A stretch of DNA of 33,656 bases. It comes from Spirochaetota bacterium. GTDB taxonomy: Bacteria; Spirochaetota; UBA4802; JAFGJZ01. The position numbers and the translations under genes are program-made. The stretch covers positions 1 through 33,656 of the forward strand of contig JAQIBV010000060.1 of NCBI GenBank assembly GCA_027858855.1, written 5' to 3'. Shown in pieces: positions 15,796 through 22,929 of this stretch; positions within the stretch are counted from its first letter, which is position 1; every line of letters starts with the position of its first letter. The notes under the pieces were generated by a model, which searched no databases, was not told the DNA's origin, and saw only the letters and a program-made list of their open reading frames with translations.

Positions 15796-16252
15796 TCAGG
15801 AAGTCCATTTCCTTTTGATCTGACAATACAAGGATTTTATCTGATGTTCATCGACATTAAAAACGCTAAATAGCTTTTCCAATTCAGAAAGTGTTTTCAA
15901 AGCATAACAATTTGGATTGTCAAACTTAACAATTGAGCCGTTTATTACCCAAAAGGGATATATCAGACAAAACAGAGGCCTAACGGAAGGTGGCAACAAA
16001 CAACCATGTTCACCTAAAAATGAGCAGGACTATCTTTTCATAGAAACTTACTGAATTTGATACACTTTCAATATACTGTGTTTTTTTGTGTGCAAAACGA
16101 TTGGAATGTTTTCCCAAATAATCACAAATCACCAGGTATTCATCTTCGGATATAACAGTCATAGTGTCTTTCCGAACGTCCTCAGCAACACAACATGTAC
16201 GGGAGACCTTGCTGTAGAATGCACAAACGGATAAATGTTCATCATTTTCCAT
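15796..16252 (-). pseudogene. Unknown small gene split by a -1 frameshift
   Basis: An 80-codon frame from ATG 16252 (MENDEHLSVCAFYSKVSRTC, with EDEYLVICDYLGKH) stops at 16010, just after five T on the coding strand (complement of A5 at 16016-16020). The next frame reads on as FLGEHGCLLPPSVRPLFC and ends LYCQIKRKWTS at 15796. One extra T would join them into about 152 residues. Several Cys residues are present and no family is recognised. It lies 83 bases after the tandem-RHH-like gene on the same strand and may belong with it. As at 8471-9841, the shift is a single missing base in a homopolymer. Confidence 0.45.
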
Positions 16253-16334
16253 AACTTCTACTCTTTCCGGACATAAGGAACCGTATGCCCTTTTTACAAC
16301 TAAGTGATTTTTATAAGTTTATCTTTTTTTCAAT

Positions 16335-16781
16335 TTATGGTTCTTTTTCCCTTTTGATTTTGTACGATACATTCCATTCTATAAAGCTTTTATCAAAAAA
16401 ATGCCTCATTTGGCAATGGAAATCTACATAGTTATGCATCATCACATCTTCCTGAGTTTTTTTGTCTGCTATTTGCTCAAAAAAGTACTCAAGAGCTAGC
16501 GAAACAAGAAAAGAAACAGAAATTCGACCAAAATCCCGAAAATTGAGAACCAAATTATAGACCCGTGCATCCAGCACAACATTCTTTATGCTATAGCCCA
16601 AACCTGATGGTTGATACTCAACCGCCCGCTCCTCAATAAACCGAGCATTTCGTCTCTGCCCGCTTGCAAGATACTTTCCTAAACAATCACAAACAAGCTG
16701 CGAAATACTTAAACCTGAAAAACCACAGTACACAACTATTCTGGATAAGTCAGAAATTCGGAAATTTACAGAAGTTCTCAT
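16335..16781 (-). CDS. Tandem ribbon-helix-helix-like protein, paralogue of 7161-7610
   Basis: The 148-residue product has two beta-helix-helix-like segments: RTSVNFRISDLSRIVVYCGF plus LSISQLVCDCLGKYL (about 2-38), and KNVVLDARVYNLVLNFRDFG plus RISVSFLVSLALEYFF (about 67-102). It ends KIKREKEP. The alignment with the plus-strand protein at 7161 is gap-free over 46 residues after a shared YQP. Proteins with one such fold are usually dimeric DNA-binding regulators; two in one chain could act as a built-in dimer. AGAGGTAATAATC precedes the ATG. It is divergent from the response regulator, with a palindromic site between them that it might bind. Confidence 0.6.
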   Translation of the reverse strand: MRTSVNFRISDLSRIVVYCGFSGLSISQLVCDCLGKYLASGQRRNARFIEERAVEYQPSGLGYSIKNVVLDARVYNLVLNFRDFGRISVSFLVSLALEYFFEQIADKKTQEDVMMHNYVDFHCQMRHFFDKSFIEWNVSYKIKREKEP

Positions 16782-16884
16782 GATTATTACCTCTGTAAGT
16801 TAAAACGGTATAATCCCGAAAACTGTAAAAATTTTATGGATTTTTTTAAAAAAATTGAAACTTTAACAGCAGTGCAAGATTACC

Positions 16885-16912
16885 TTGACTTTACATCAAT
16901 ACGATGTAACTT
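16885..16912 (+). promoter_or_regulatory. Promoter with palindromic operator before the response regulator
   Basis: TTGACT (16885-16890) and TAACTT (16907-16912) are spaced 16 bases. The spacer is almost filled by TTACATC-N5-GATGTAA (16891-16909), a perfect 7-bp-arm palindrome in a classic repressor position. It lies about 125 bases before the GTG start, in the gap shared with the divergent tandem-RHH-like gene. Confidence 0.45.
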
Positions 16913-17035
16913 TAACCTGTACATGTCCTTTTAAATCATTTTACTATCCAAGAACCTGATTTATAGAAAGGACAGTCATAATCCGGAATACCAACTTCCG
17001 GAGTGTCTTTATTATTTTCACTAACGGAGAAAACC

Positions 17036-17416
17036 GTGATTAGAACAATTATAGTAGAAGATGAAGTTCTTATCAGAATTGCATTGCGCTCCAAGCTTGA
17101 AAGTGCCGGTTGCGAAATCATCGGTGAATCAGGTGACGGCGCCGAATCGATTGCCTTAATCAAAAAAAGCCCACCCGACCTTCTGCTTCTCGATATAAAA
17201 CTTCATGGTAAAATTAGCGGTATAGACATTCTTAAAGAAATTAATAGATCTTTATCAATCCCAACTGTTTTCATCAGCGCCTACGATTTTGAAGATTATA
17301 AAGATGAGATTAGTTGTGACAACATGATCGCCGCTTATGACAAGCCACTATCTGATGTCGATATTATGGGGATTGTTGATGCATATAAAGAGTTTATAAA
17401 AAACAAAAAAGAGTAA
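17036..17416 (+). CDS. Stand-alone response-regulator receiver domain
   Basis: The 126-residue protein is a single CheY-like receiver. It has the acidic pocket Glu8-Asp9 (IIVEDE), the phospho-acceptor Asp53 (PDLLLLDIKL), the switch Ser81 (FISAY) and Lys103 (YDKPLS). There is no output domain, so it would signal through protein contacts or a phosphorelay. No histidine kinase gene is in the window. GTG 17036 is preferred for its GGAG site; an earlier in-frame GTG at 17003 lacks one. It is divergent from the tandem-RHH-like gene and ends in a terminator shared with the convergent gene. Confidence 0.9.
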   Translation: MIRTIIVEDEVLIRIALRSKLESAGCEIIGESGDGAESIALIKKSPPDLLLLDIKLHGKISGIDILKEINRSLSIPTVFISAYDFEDYKDEISCDNMIAAYDKPLSDVDIMGIVDAYKEFIKNKKE

Positions 17417-17419
17417 GGC

Positions 17420-17444
17420 AAGGCCGAAAATCCGGCCTTATTTT
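17420..17444. terminator. Bidirectional terminator
   Basis: AAGGCCG (17420-17426) pairs with CGGCCTT (17433-17439), followed by ATTTT on the plus strand. It lies between two convergent stops and overlaps the stop of the minus-strand gene. Confidence 0.65.
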
Positions 17445-17935
17445 AAAGCATACTCAATAAACCCGTCTCCATCATCAACGTCTTCGTAATACTCTTCATT
17501 TAACGAATCAGCAAGTACATATTCATACTTACGCGTTCGCGATAAAACTACTTCTCGTCCATCAACTTCACGTTCGACGAGTGCAAAATCGACAGCAAAA
17601 ATCTTTTCTCCAACAGATCCTGAAAACTGGGGAATCGAGAAGGCTAATTCTTCGTTGCTGCTTTCTCCAACTTTAATCTCGTACACTTCGGAGTACCTGT
17701 AGCTATCTTTGTCCGAATAAAGCCGTGCTATAATAACTGTATTTTCATGATTATTTGTACGATAATGTAACCGGGCATAACACAATTCCCCGGATAAAAT
17801 AATTGCCCTCTCTTCCGGATAAATAGAAACCAGTGCAATACGATCACCTTTTTTAGATCCGTTAAAAACCGGATTATCCGTAAAAAATGTCATTAAACCA
17901 AAGAACATAACAACAATAATTAATACCGTTTTCAT
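17438..17935 (-). CDS. Membrane-anchored or exported protein of unknown family
   Basis: The 165-residue product has an N-terminal hydrophobic segment (MKTVLIIVVMFFGLMTFF), either a signal peptide or an anchor. The mature part has beta-sandwich character (IALVSIYPEERAIILSGELC, LHYRTNNHENTVIIARLYSD) and ends in an acidic stretch (EEYYEDVDDGDGF). No family was recognised. ATG 17935 has AAGGAG upstream, so the 12 extra residues of the longer frame are not used. It is probably monocistronic and convergent with the response regulator. Confidence 0.65.
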   Translation of the reverse strand: MKTVLIIVVMFFGLMTFFTDNPVFNGSKKGDRIALVSIYPEERAIILSGELCYARLHYRTNNHENTVIIARLYSDKDSYRYSEVYEIKVGESSNEELAFSIPQFSGSVGEKIFAVDFALVEREVDGREVVLSRTRKYEYVLADSLNEEYYEDVDDGDGFIEYALK

Positions 17936-18271
17936 AGAATTCTCCTTATCGAATACTGTGTATTGAATCAAAGTCTACTGAAACGGCCGTTTTTAAAGAG
18001 CTCGTATATAAGACGGTTACGACATCGGTTTTGTTCCCCAAAAAATATTTTTTATCGAAAATCTTTTTAAAACCACCTTTACTTTTTCTAAAAAAGATGA
18101 CAGTTATCATAAGAATCTTTTAAAAACCTGAATTAACAAGACCTTATCCTAACAAATGCAACACTCATTTTTTCTGTTATTTGAATATCAGGTGTGGAGT
18201 CTCTTTCTGGTCGGTCATACAGACTAAGCTGAACCGCCTTATTGAGAACTTACTATTAGTAGGTATCTGAA
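17936..18271. other. Intergenic, no gene seen
   Basis: This AT-rich gap separates divergent genes. A short palindrome AATAC-TGT-GTATT lies at 17952-17964 just upstream of the minus-strand gene. I found no trace of the missing front half of the GH18 gene that follows. Confidence 0.35.
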
Positions 18272-18544
18272 ATGCGCAAACTGATTCTTGGAGCTCCTCT
18301 ATACGGGTATGGTTGGGAACAAAACGGGAAAATGAATGTTATAACAGAAAAGCAGTTCTATAAAATGTTTAAGAGAAGTGAATATCACCACAAGAACGGA
18401 GTTACAAAACTTATAAAACCTCAAAAGCATGGCTATACGTATCTGTCAATTGGAGACTCAAAAACAGAAAAAGAGTTTTTATCTTTAGTACGGAAGTTCA
18501 AGTTGAAGGGGCTTGCCATCTGGAGGCTTGGCTTCGAGAAATGA
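18272..18544 (+). pseudogene. GH18 glycoside hydrolase, C-terminal remnant
   Basis: The 90 residues match only the end of a family 18 glycosidase (chitinase/YaaH-like). KLILGAPLYGYGWEQ is the conserved beta-strand segment, and LKGLAIWRLGFEK is the last barrel strand with its Trp. The catalytic DxxDxDxE motif and the whole front of the barrel are absent, and an in-frame stop lies just upstream. The ATG has only a weak site, so expression is doubtful. It is best read as a degraded gene. It is convergent with hisA, with five bases between the two stops. Confidence 0.7.
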
Positions 18545-18549
18545 GGCCA

Positions 18550-19302
18550 TTATTCTGAACAAAAAGTTACTACTTCATCATATGGCAAGTAACCACCAAA
18601 GATATCCAATGCGCTCCCGATGGTAACATCCACCTTTCCACGGCCAGTCCTACGAATAATTTCCAGGTCATTAAACGAGGCAACGCCTCCTGCGTAGGTA
18701 ACCGGTATGTTAGCCCACCCGGCAAGCATCGAAACAAGATCCTGCTCTATTCCATTACATTTGCCCTCAACATCGGCCGCATGCACCAAAAATTCATCGC
18801 AGTGATCAGCAAGCATATTCAGGTTAGACTCTGTTATCTCAAATTCTGTAAAATTCTGCCATTTATCAGTAACAACATAATAGCTGCCATCTTTTTTACG
18901 ACAGCTTAAATCCAACACAAGCCTCTCCTTACCCACCTCTGTTTCCAGATATTCCAGATTAAGCCAGTTAATAGCACCCTCTCTGAAGACATACGATGTC
19001 ACAATCACATGGCTTGCACCAGCCTCAAGAAATGATGTCGCATTCTCACGGGTCACACCTCCACCCAACTGAAGACCACCCGGATAAGCATTTAATGCGT
19101 TAAGCGCCTCTTCATCATTACCAGGACCAAGTTTAATTATATGTCCGCCTGTTAAGCCACTTTTTTTATACAGCTGCGCATAATAGGCCGCGCTATTGGG
19201 TGAAATATAATTTTCGATTACAGGATTACAACTGTTAAGTGTTGAACCAACAATCTGTTTAACCTGACCATTATGCAAATCAATACAAGGGCGAAAACGC
19301 AT
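18550..19302 (-). CDS. hisA: HisA, plant/fungal-type ProFAR isomerase
   Basis: The 250-residue protein closely follows the eukaryotic-type HisA (yeast HIS6, plant HISN3) rather than the common bacterial form. It starts MRFRPCIDLHNGQVKQIVGS, with YPGGLQLGGG, ASHVIVTSYVF, LVLDLSCRKKDG, DEFLVHAADVEG, and VTYAGGVASFNDLE with VDVTIGSALDIFGG near the end. The catalytic acid pair is Asp8 and Asp131. It would isomerise ProFAR to PRFAR in histidine synthesis in the cytoplasm. ATG 19302 has AAGGA upstream, and the start lies one base after the stop of the zinc-ribbon gene. No other his gene is near, so the pathway genes are scattered. Confidence 0.92.
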   Translation of the reverse strand: MRFRPCIDLHNGQVKQIVGSTLNSCNPVIENYISPNSAAYYAQLYKKSGLTGGHIIKLGPGNDEEALNALNAYPGGLQLGGGVTRENATSFLEAGASHVIVTSYVFREGAINWLNLEYLETEVGKERLVLDLSCRKKDGSYYVVTDKWQNFTEFEITESNLNMLADHCDEFLVHAADVEGKCNGIEQDLVSMLAGWANIPVTYAGGVASFNDLEIIRRTGRGKVDVTIGSALDIFGGYLPYDEVVTFCSE

Positions 19303-19303
19303 A

Positions 19304-19669
19304 TTAATTATCCTTAAAAGTTTTAACAAAATTTATAAACGACTCTTCCTTTAACGATGATAACTCACCTGCGTCAAGAAACATTCCGCTACAAGCAGGG
19401 CACTGTTCATAAACCACATCCGGCATCAGTGGATCCGCCAAATGAATCATTAGCACTCCGCATCGCGGGCAAACTATATCATGTTTCTCATTCATTAATT
19501 TTCCTATGGCTCTATCGCCGGAATCAACAATCTCTGCCCCATGCATCTCAATAAGAGTCTTAGTTTCATTGGCATCAAGCCAGAATCCCTTACACTCAGA
19601 ACAACGATCCGTTTCAACAGTACCATAAACAACTGTTTCCATATCTGAACCACACTTTGGACACTTCAT
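19304..19669 (-). CDS. Double zinc-ribbon protein (zf-TFIIB type)
   Basis: The 121-residue protein has two zf-TFIIB-like ribbons. In the first, the ligands are C3, C6, C23 and C26 (MKCPKCGSDM, DRCSECKGFWLD). In the second they are C67, C70, C90 and C93 (VCPRCGVLM, EQCPACSGMFLD). Each ribbon is followed by the usual GE/NE..L helix. Family members are small zinc proteins of unclear role. The start has GAGG upstream. Its stop is one base before the hisA start, so the two are cotranscribed and perhaps translationally coupled, although no functional link is known. Confidence 0.85.
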   Translation of the reverse strand: MKCPKCGSDMETVVYGTVETDRCSECKGFWLDANETKTLIEMHGAEIVDSGDRAIGKLMNEKHDIVCPRCGVLMIHLADPLMPDVVYEQCPACSGMFLDAGELSSLKEESFINFVKTFKDN

Positions 19670-20404
19670 TTAAGCCTCCTCTCTAACCTGTAAATTTATA
19701 AGACACTCCAAAACAGATCAACTCGATCGTTATCGGGAAACCTCGAAATTTATCCTGTTTTGAAAAGTTACTTTTTTATAGACTCAGATTTAAACAAATT
19801 TTACAGAAATATCTTGTTAAAAAGTCAATTTTCAAAGATTATCACCAGATTATAATTACCAATAGGAAACTTCGAAAAATTACCAAAGAATTTTGAAAAA
19901 TTTTCTAAATTCCAGAAAGGAACATCGTTTAAGTGCCTATTAAGGACAATTCACTCGCAAAACATTTAAGCTTTAAATTTCCTATAATATTTATACCCTA
20001 ACTATTTTGTAAAGCATGAAATCAATGTGTAAATAGGTTTCATTATTGATTATTTGAATTATCTTTTCACACCAATATTCCTTACATTATAATAGTATTA
20101 GGAAGGTAAAGATGTTTTACTTTCCTGAGCACAGATATACCGGTGCGATGTCTTGATAATTTAAAGATTATATTAATTTTTTATGAAATAGATGGAGAGA
20201 TTCGCAAAATACGAAGGATAAAAACATTTTGACTATTACAGGCGAGTGTTTTCCAACCGATTCAGGCGGAGGGAAAGCTATAACTTGAAAGAAATAACAG
20301 AGTTAATTATCTAACACATATTACAAGTACTGGTTCGTTCTTGACAAAAAAGATATATATTATTTATGTAAAGAATATGCTTAAAATCATTCGGAGATAA
20401 ACTG
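19670..20404. other. Long AT-rich intergenic region with hairpin and candidate promoters
   Basis: No gene is convincing in these 735 bases. TATAAT at 20088-20093 is followed within eight bases by a hairpin: GGAAGGTAAA at 20101-20110 pairs with TTTACTTTCC at 20116-20125, with one G-U pair. That would form the 5' end of a transcript starting there. A second candidate promoter, TTGACA at 20341-20346 with TTATGT 17 bases on, lies nearer the small membrane-protein gene at 20405. A structured leader or small RNA at 20100-20340 is possible but unproven. Confidence 0.3.
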
Positions 20405-20599
20405 ATGAAATTCTTTATAATGAACTTTTTACTCATCTTTGTAGGCTCCTATTTCTTTATTACTGGTATAAAGAACATCCGCAACAGTGAATCGGAGCTG
20501 CATGGGGTTCTTGTTGCACTTGGAATAGCTTTTATTCCGGCAGGTGCATTTCTGTTTATAGCAGGAGTAGTGAATCTATTTTTCTATTTTTTCAAATAG
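20405..20599 (+). CDS. Small membrane protein with two transmembrane helices
   Basis: The 64-residue product is almost all membrane: helix 1 MNFLLIFVGSYFFITGI and helix 2 ALGIAFIPAGAFLFIAGVVN, joined by a short loop (KNIRNSESELHG). No family is recognised. CGGAGATAAACTG precedes the ATG, a good ribosome site, and a TTGACA-type promoter lies at 20341. It is convergent with the 6-phosphogluconolactonase gene. Confidence 0.6.
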   Translation: MKFFIMNFLLIFVGSYFFITGIKNIRNSESELHGVLVALGIAFIPAGAFLFIAGVVNLFFYFFK

Positions 20600-20624
20600 T
20601 GACTCCCCACGATAACTTCAAGGG

Positions 20625-21335
20625 TTAAATCAGAAGAGAAGCCGCAGCTTTATCAAGAAAAAAATGCAGATTTTTACCTGAAATATGAGCTGCAGGAAGA
20701 TCAACAGAATGTTTCTGTATAACCCTGAAGGCACTCTCTTGCTTTGACATGCCTGTCACTAAAAAGAACAGAGCCCGGCTTCTGTTTAAAAAATCGATAG
20801 TCATCGAAATGCGATAATACCCATTGTACTCCTTATCTGTTGAAACTATTATTTTTTCCTTTTCATACAACAGCGAGTCACCTGGAAAAACCGACGCAGT
20901 ATGACCATCATCACCCATACCCAGCACAACAGCATCCAGCACAGCATCAAACTCTTTTTTGTTAAAAAAATCATTCACACTATTTTCATACTCACAGGCG
21001 GCAATGTCTGCATTTTCCAAATTGGTATCAACAAAAAAAATATGATCAACGGGATTATCTGCTACTGAAAACAGAACATCGTTCATCATCCGATAGTTAC
21101 TGTCCTTTGAGTTAAGAGGAGTAAAACGTTCATCAACCAGAAACAGATAAACACGTCTCCAGTCAAAAACACCCGATTCCGCAAGCTTTTTATATAGTGG
21201 CTTCGGTGTAGATCCTCCTGAGAGTGCGAGAGTGAAACATCCTCTACTTTTCACAGCCAGCTGATACATACTTTCCAACTCACTCAGCACAAGTTCATAA
21301 AGACGAGGAGGTTCTTCAACGACGATATCTTTCAT
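20625..21335 (-). CDS. pgl: 6-phosphogluconolactonase
   Basis: The 236-residue protein is a DevB-type 6-phosphogluconolactonase, the second enzyme of the oxidative pentose phosphate pathway (6-phosphogluconolactone to 6-phosphogluconate, cytoplasm). The motifs are FTLALSGGSTPKPLYKKLAE, VYLFLVDERFTPLNSKDSNY, VVLGMGDDGHTASVFPG and RISMTIDFLNRSRALFFLV. Its start lies two bases after the zwf stop with no strong ribosome site of its own, so translation is probably coupled to zwf. Length and motifs are normal. Confidence 0.95.
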   Translation of the reverse strand: MKDIVVEEPPRLYELVLSELESMYQLAVKSRGCFTLALSGGSTPKPLYKKLAESGVFDWRRVYLFLVDERFTPLNSKDSNYRMMNDVLFSVADNPVDHIFFVDTNLENADIAACEYENSVNDFFNKKEFDAVLDAVVLGMGDDGHTASVFPGDSLLYEKEKIIVSTDKEYNGYYRISMTIDFLNRSRALFFLVTGMSKQESAFRVIQKHSVDLPAAHISGKNLHFFLDKAAASLLI

Positions 21336-21337
21336 AA

Positions 21338-22882
21338 CTATATCGTATACCAGAGGCGACCATCACGCTTCAATAGTTCGTCAGCACTTTCTGGCCCCCA
21401 GGTTCCGGCAGCATAATTGGGAAAGGTTTTACACTCCATGCATTCCCACTGCTCAATAATAGGGTCAACAATACCCCATAAAGCATCAATTCCATCCTCG
21501 CGCACAAACAGTGTAAGATCACCACGCAAACAATCAAGAATAAGCCTGGAATAGGGAGGATAACTTTTTTCAGAAAAAGCATCTTTATAATTAAAGTCCA
21601 TATTAATGCGATTAATCCTGTAGACATCATTAGGATACTTAACATTCATAAACATATTTATCTCTTCTTTCGGCTGAATTCTTAGTCGTAAAAGGTCGGC
21701 CGGAAGAACGTCACATTCCGTTCCGAATATTTTTAAAGGCGGCTTTTTAAAACGAATAACTATATCAGTCGAGCGTTGAGGCATTCTTTTACCTGTACGA
21801 ATATAAAAAGGCACGTCGGCCCATCTCCAGTTATCAATGAACAGTTTGGCAGCAAAAAATGTTGGGGTTTTCGAATCAGGCGCCACACGAAACTCGTCAC
21901 GGTAACCGACAACATCTTCGCCGTTCACACTCCCAGGGCCGTATTGCCCCTGAATGCAATTATCACGAATGTAATTTTTACTCATCGGTCGAAACGAATT
22001 AAAAACCTTTACCTTCTCATTACGGATGGCATCGGGTTCGAACCCGACAGGTGGTTCCATGGCAACGAAGGCAATCAACTGTAATATATGATTCTGAACA
22101 ATATCGCGAATTACTCCCGCCTGTTCATAAAATTTCCCACGGTGTTCTACACCAATATCTTCAGCAACGGTTATTTGAACCGAGTCGATATAGTTTCGAT
22201 TCCACAACGGTTCAAAAATAATATTCGAAAAGCGAAAATAGATAATGTTCTGAACAGTCTCTTTCCCAAGATAGTGATCAATTCTAAAAATACGATTCTC
22301 ATCAAAACAGGTGTGCAGAAGGTAATTCAATTCAAGTGCAGTTTTTAAATTTGTTCCAAAAGGCTTTTCAATCACAATCCGGGGATCATAATGAGGCTTG
22401 TTCAAAGAGCTCCTTTTTAACTGCTCTAAAATAACAGGCAAAAAGGAGGGGTGAACAGACATGTAATAGAGAAGAGTTGCTTCAGATTCAGAATCGATTC
22501 TCTTTTTTAACAATTCGTAGCCTGAAAAATCATCAAAATAGCATCCCTGAAAATACAGGTGCTTTAAAAAACTGGCAAAACTCTTCTCCTCATACAAATC
22601 CGGTTCGAACTCCTTCATTGACTCTAATACCCGTTGTCGAAATGATTCATCTGTTCCATCCGGGGGAGAGCCAAAACCAATAACGGAAAATCCGGCCGGT
22701 AAAAGGTTCTCCTTAAACAGATGATATATGGTAGGTATTAATTTTCGGCGCGACAGATCACCACCGCCGCCGAAAATGACTATTGTAACCGAATTAAGAG
22801 GAGCTGTATCACTACACATACCGCAAGGCTTTATGTACCTGCTTTTTGGAATATCAATCAGATCTACTCTGTCTTTACTCAC
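21338..22882 (-). CDS. zwf: Glucose-6-phosphate 1-dehydrogenase
   Basis: The 514-residue enzyme oxidises glucose 6-phosphate to 6-phosphogluconolactone with NAD(P)+. The nucleotide motif is FGGGGDLSRRKLIP (37-50), and the signature with catalytic residues is RIDHYLGKE (200-208). IEKPFG and VQITVAEDIGVEHRGKFYEQ are also conserved. About 30 residues precede the Rossmann fold and include PCGMC, unusual for this enzyme and possibly metal- or redox-sensitive. The GTG start at 22882 follows GAGGG. It is first of the zwf-pgl pair and lies 47 bases after the FecR/OmpA gene on the same strand. Confidence 0.96.
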   Translation of the reverse strand: MSKDRVDLIDIPKSRYIKPCGMCSDTAPLNSVTIVIFGGGGDLSRRKLIPTIYHLFKENLLPAGFSVIGFGSPPDGTDESFRQRVLESMKEFEPDLYEEKSFASFLKHLYFQGCYFDDFSGYELLKKRIDSESEATLLYYMSVHPSFLPVILEQLKRSSLNKPHYDPRIVIEKPFGTNLKTALELNYLLHTCFDENRIFRIDHYLGKETVQNIIYFRFSNIIFEPLWNRNYIDSVQITVAEDIGVEHRGKFYEQAGVIRDIVQNHILQLIAFVAMEPPVGFEPDAIRNEKVKVFNSFRPMSKNYIRDNCIQGQYGPGSVNGEDVVGYRDEFRVAPDSKTPTFFAAKLFIDNWRWADVPFYIRTGKRMPQRSTDIVIRFKKPPLKIFGTECDVLPADLLRLRIQPKEEINMFMNVKYPNDVYRINRINMDFNYKDAFSEKSYPPYSRLILDCLRGDLTLFVREDGIDALWGIVDPIIEQWECMECKTFPNYAAGTWGPESADELLKRDGRLWYTI

Positions 22883-22929
22883 CTACAGCCCTCTTTGATC
22901 GCTATTTTAAATCCAAAAGATGGCGTGTC

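Noticed and set aside
16936-17163. Minus-strand 75-codon frame over the response-regulator start
   Set aside because: It is antisense to a receiver domain with all key residues.
20140-20290. Cyclic-di-GMP (GEMM-like) riboswitch
   Set aside because: GGCGGAGGGAAAGC and nearby pieces look suggestive, but the conserved core order and the closing helices are not present.
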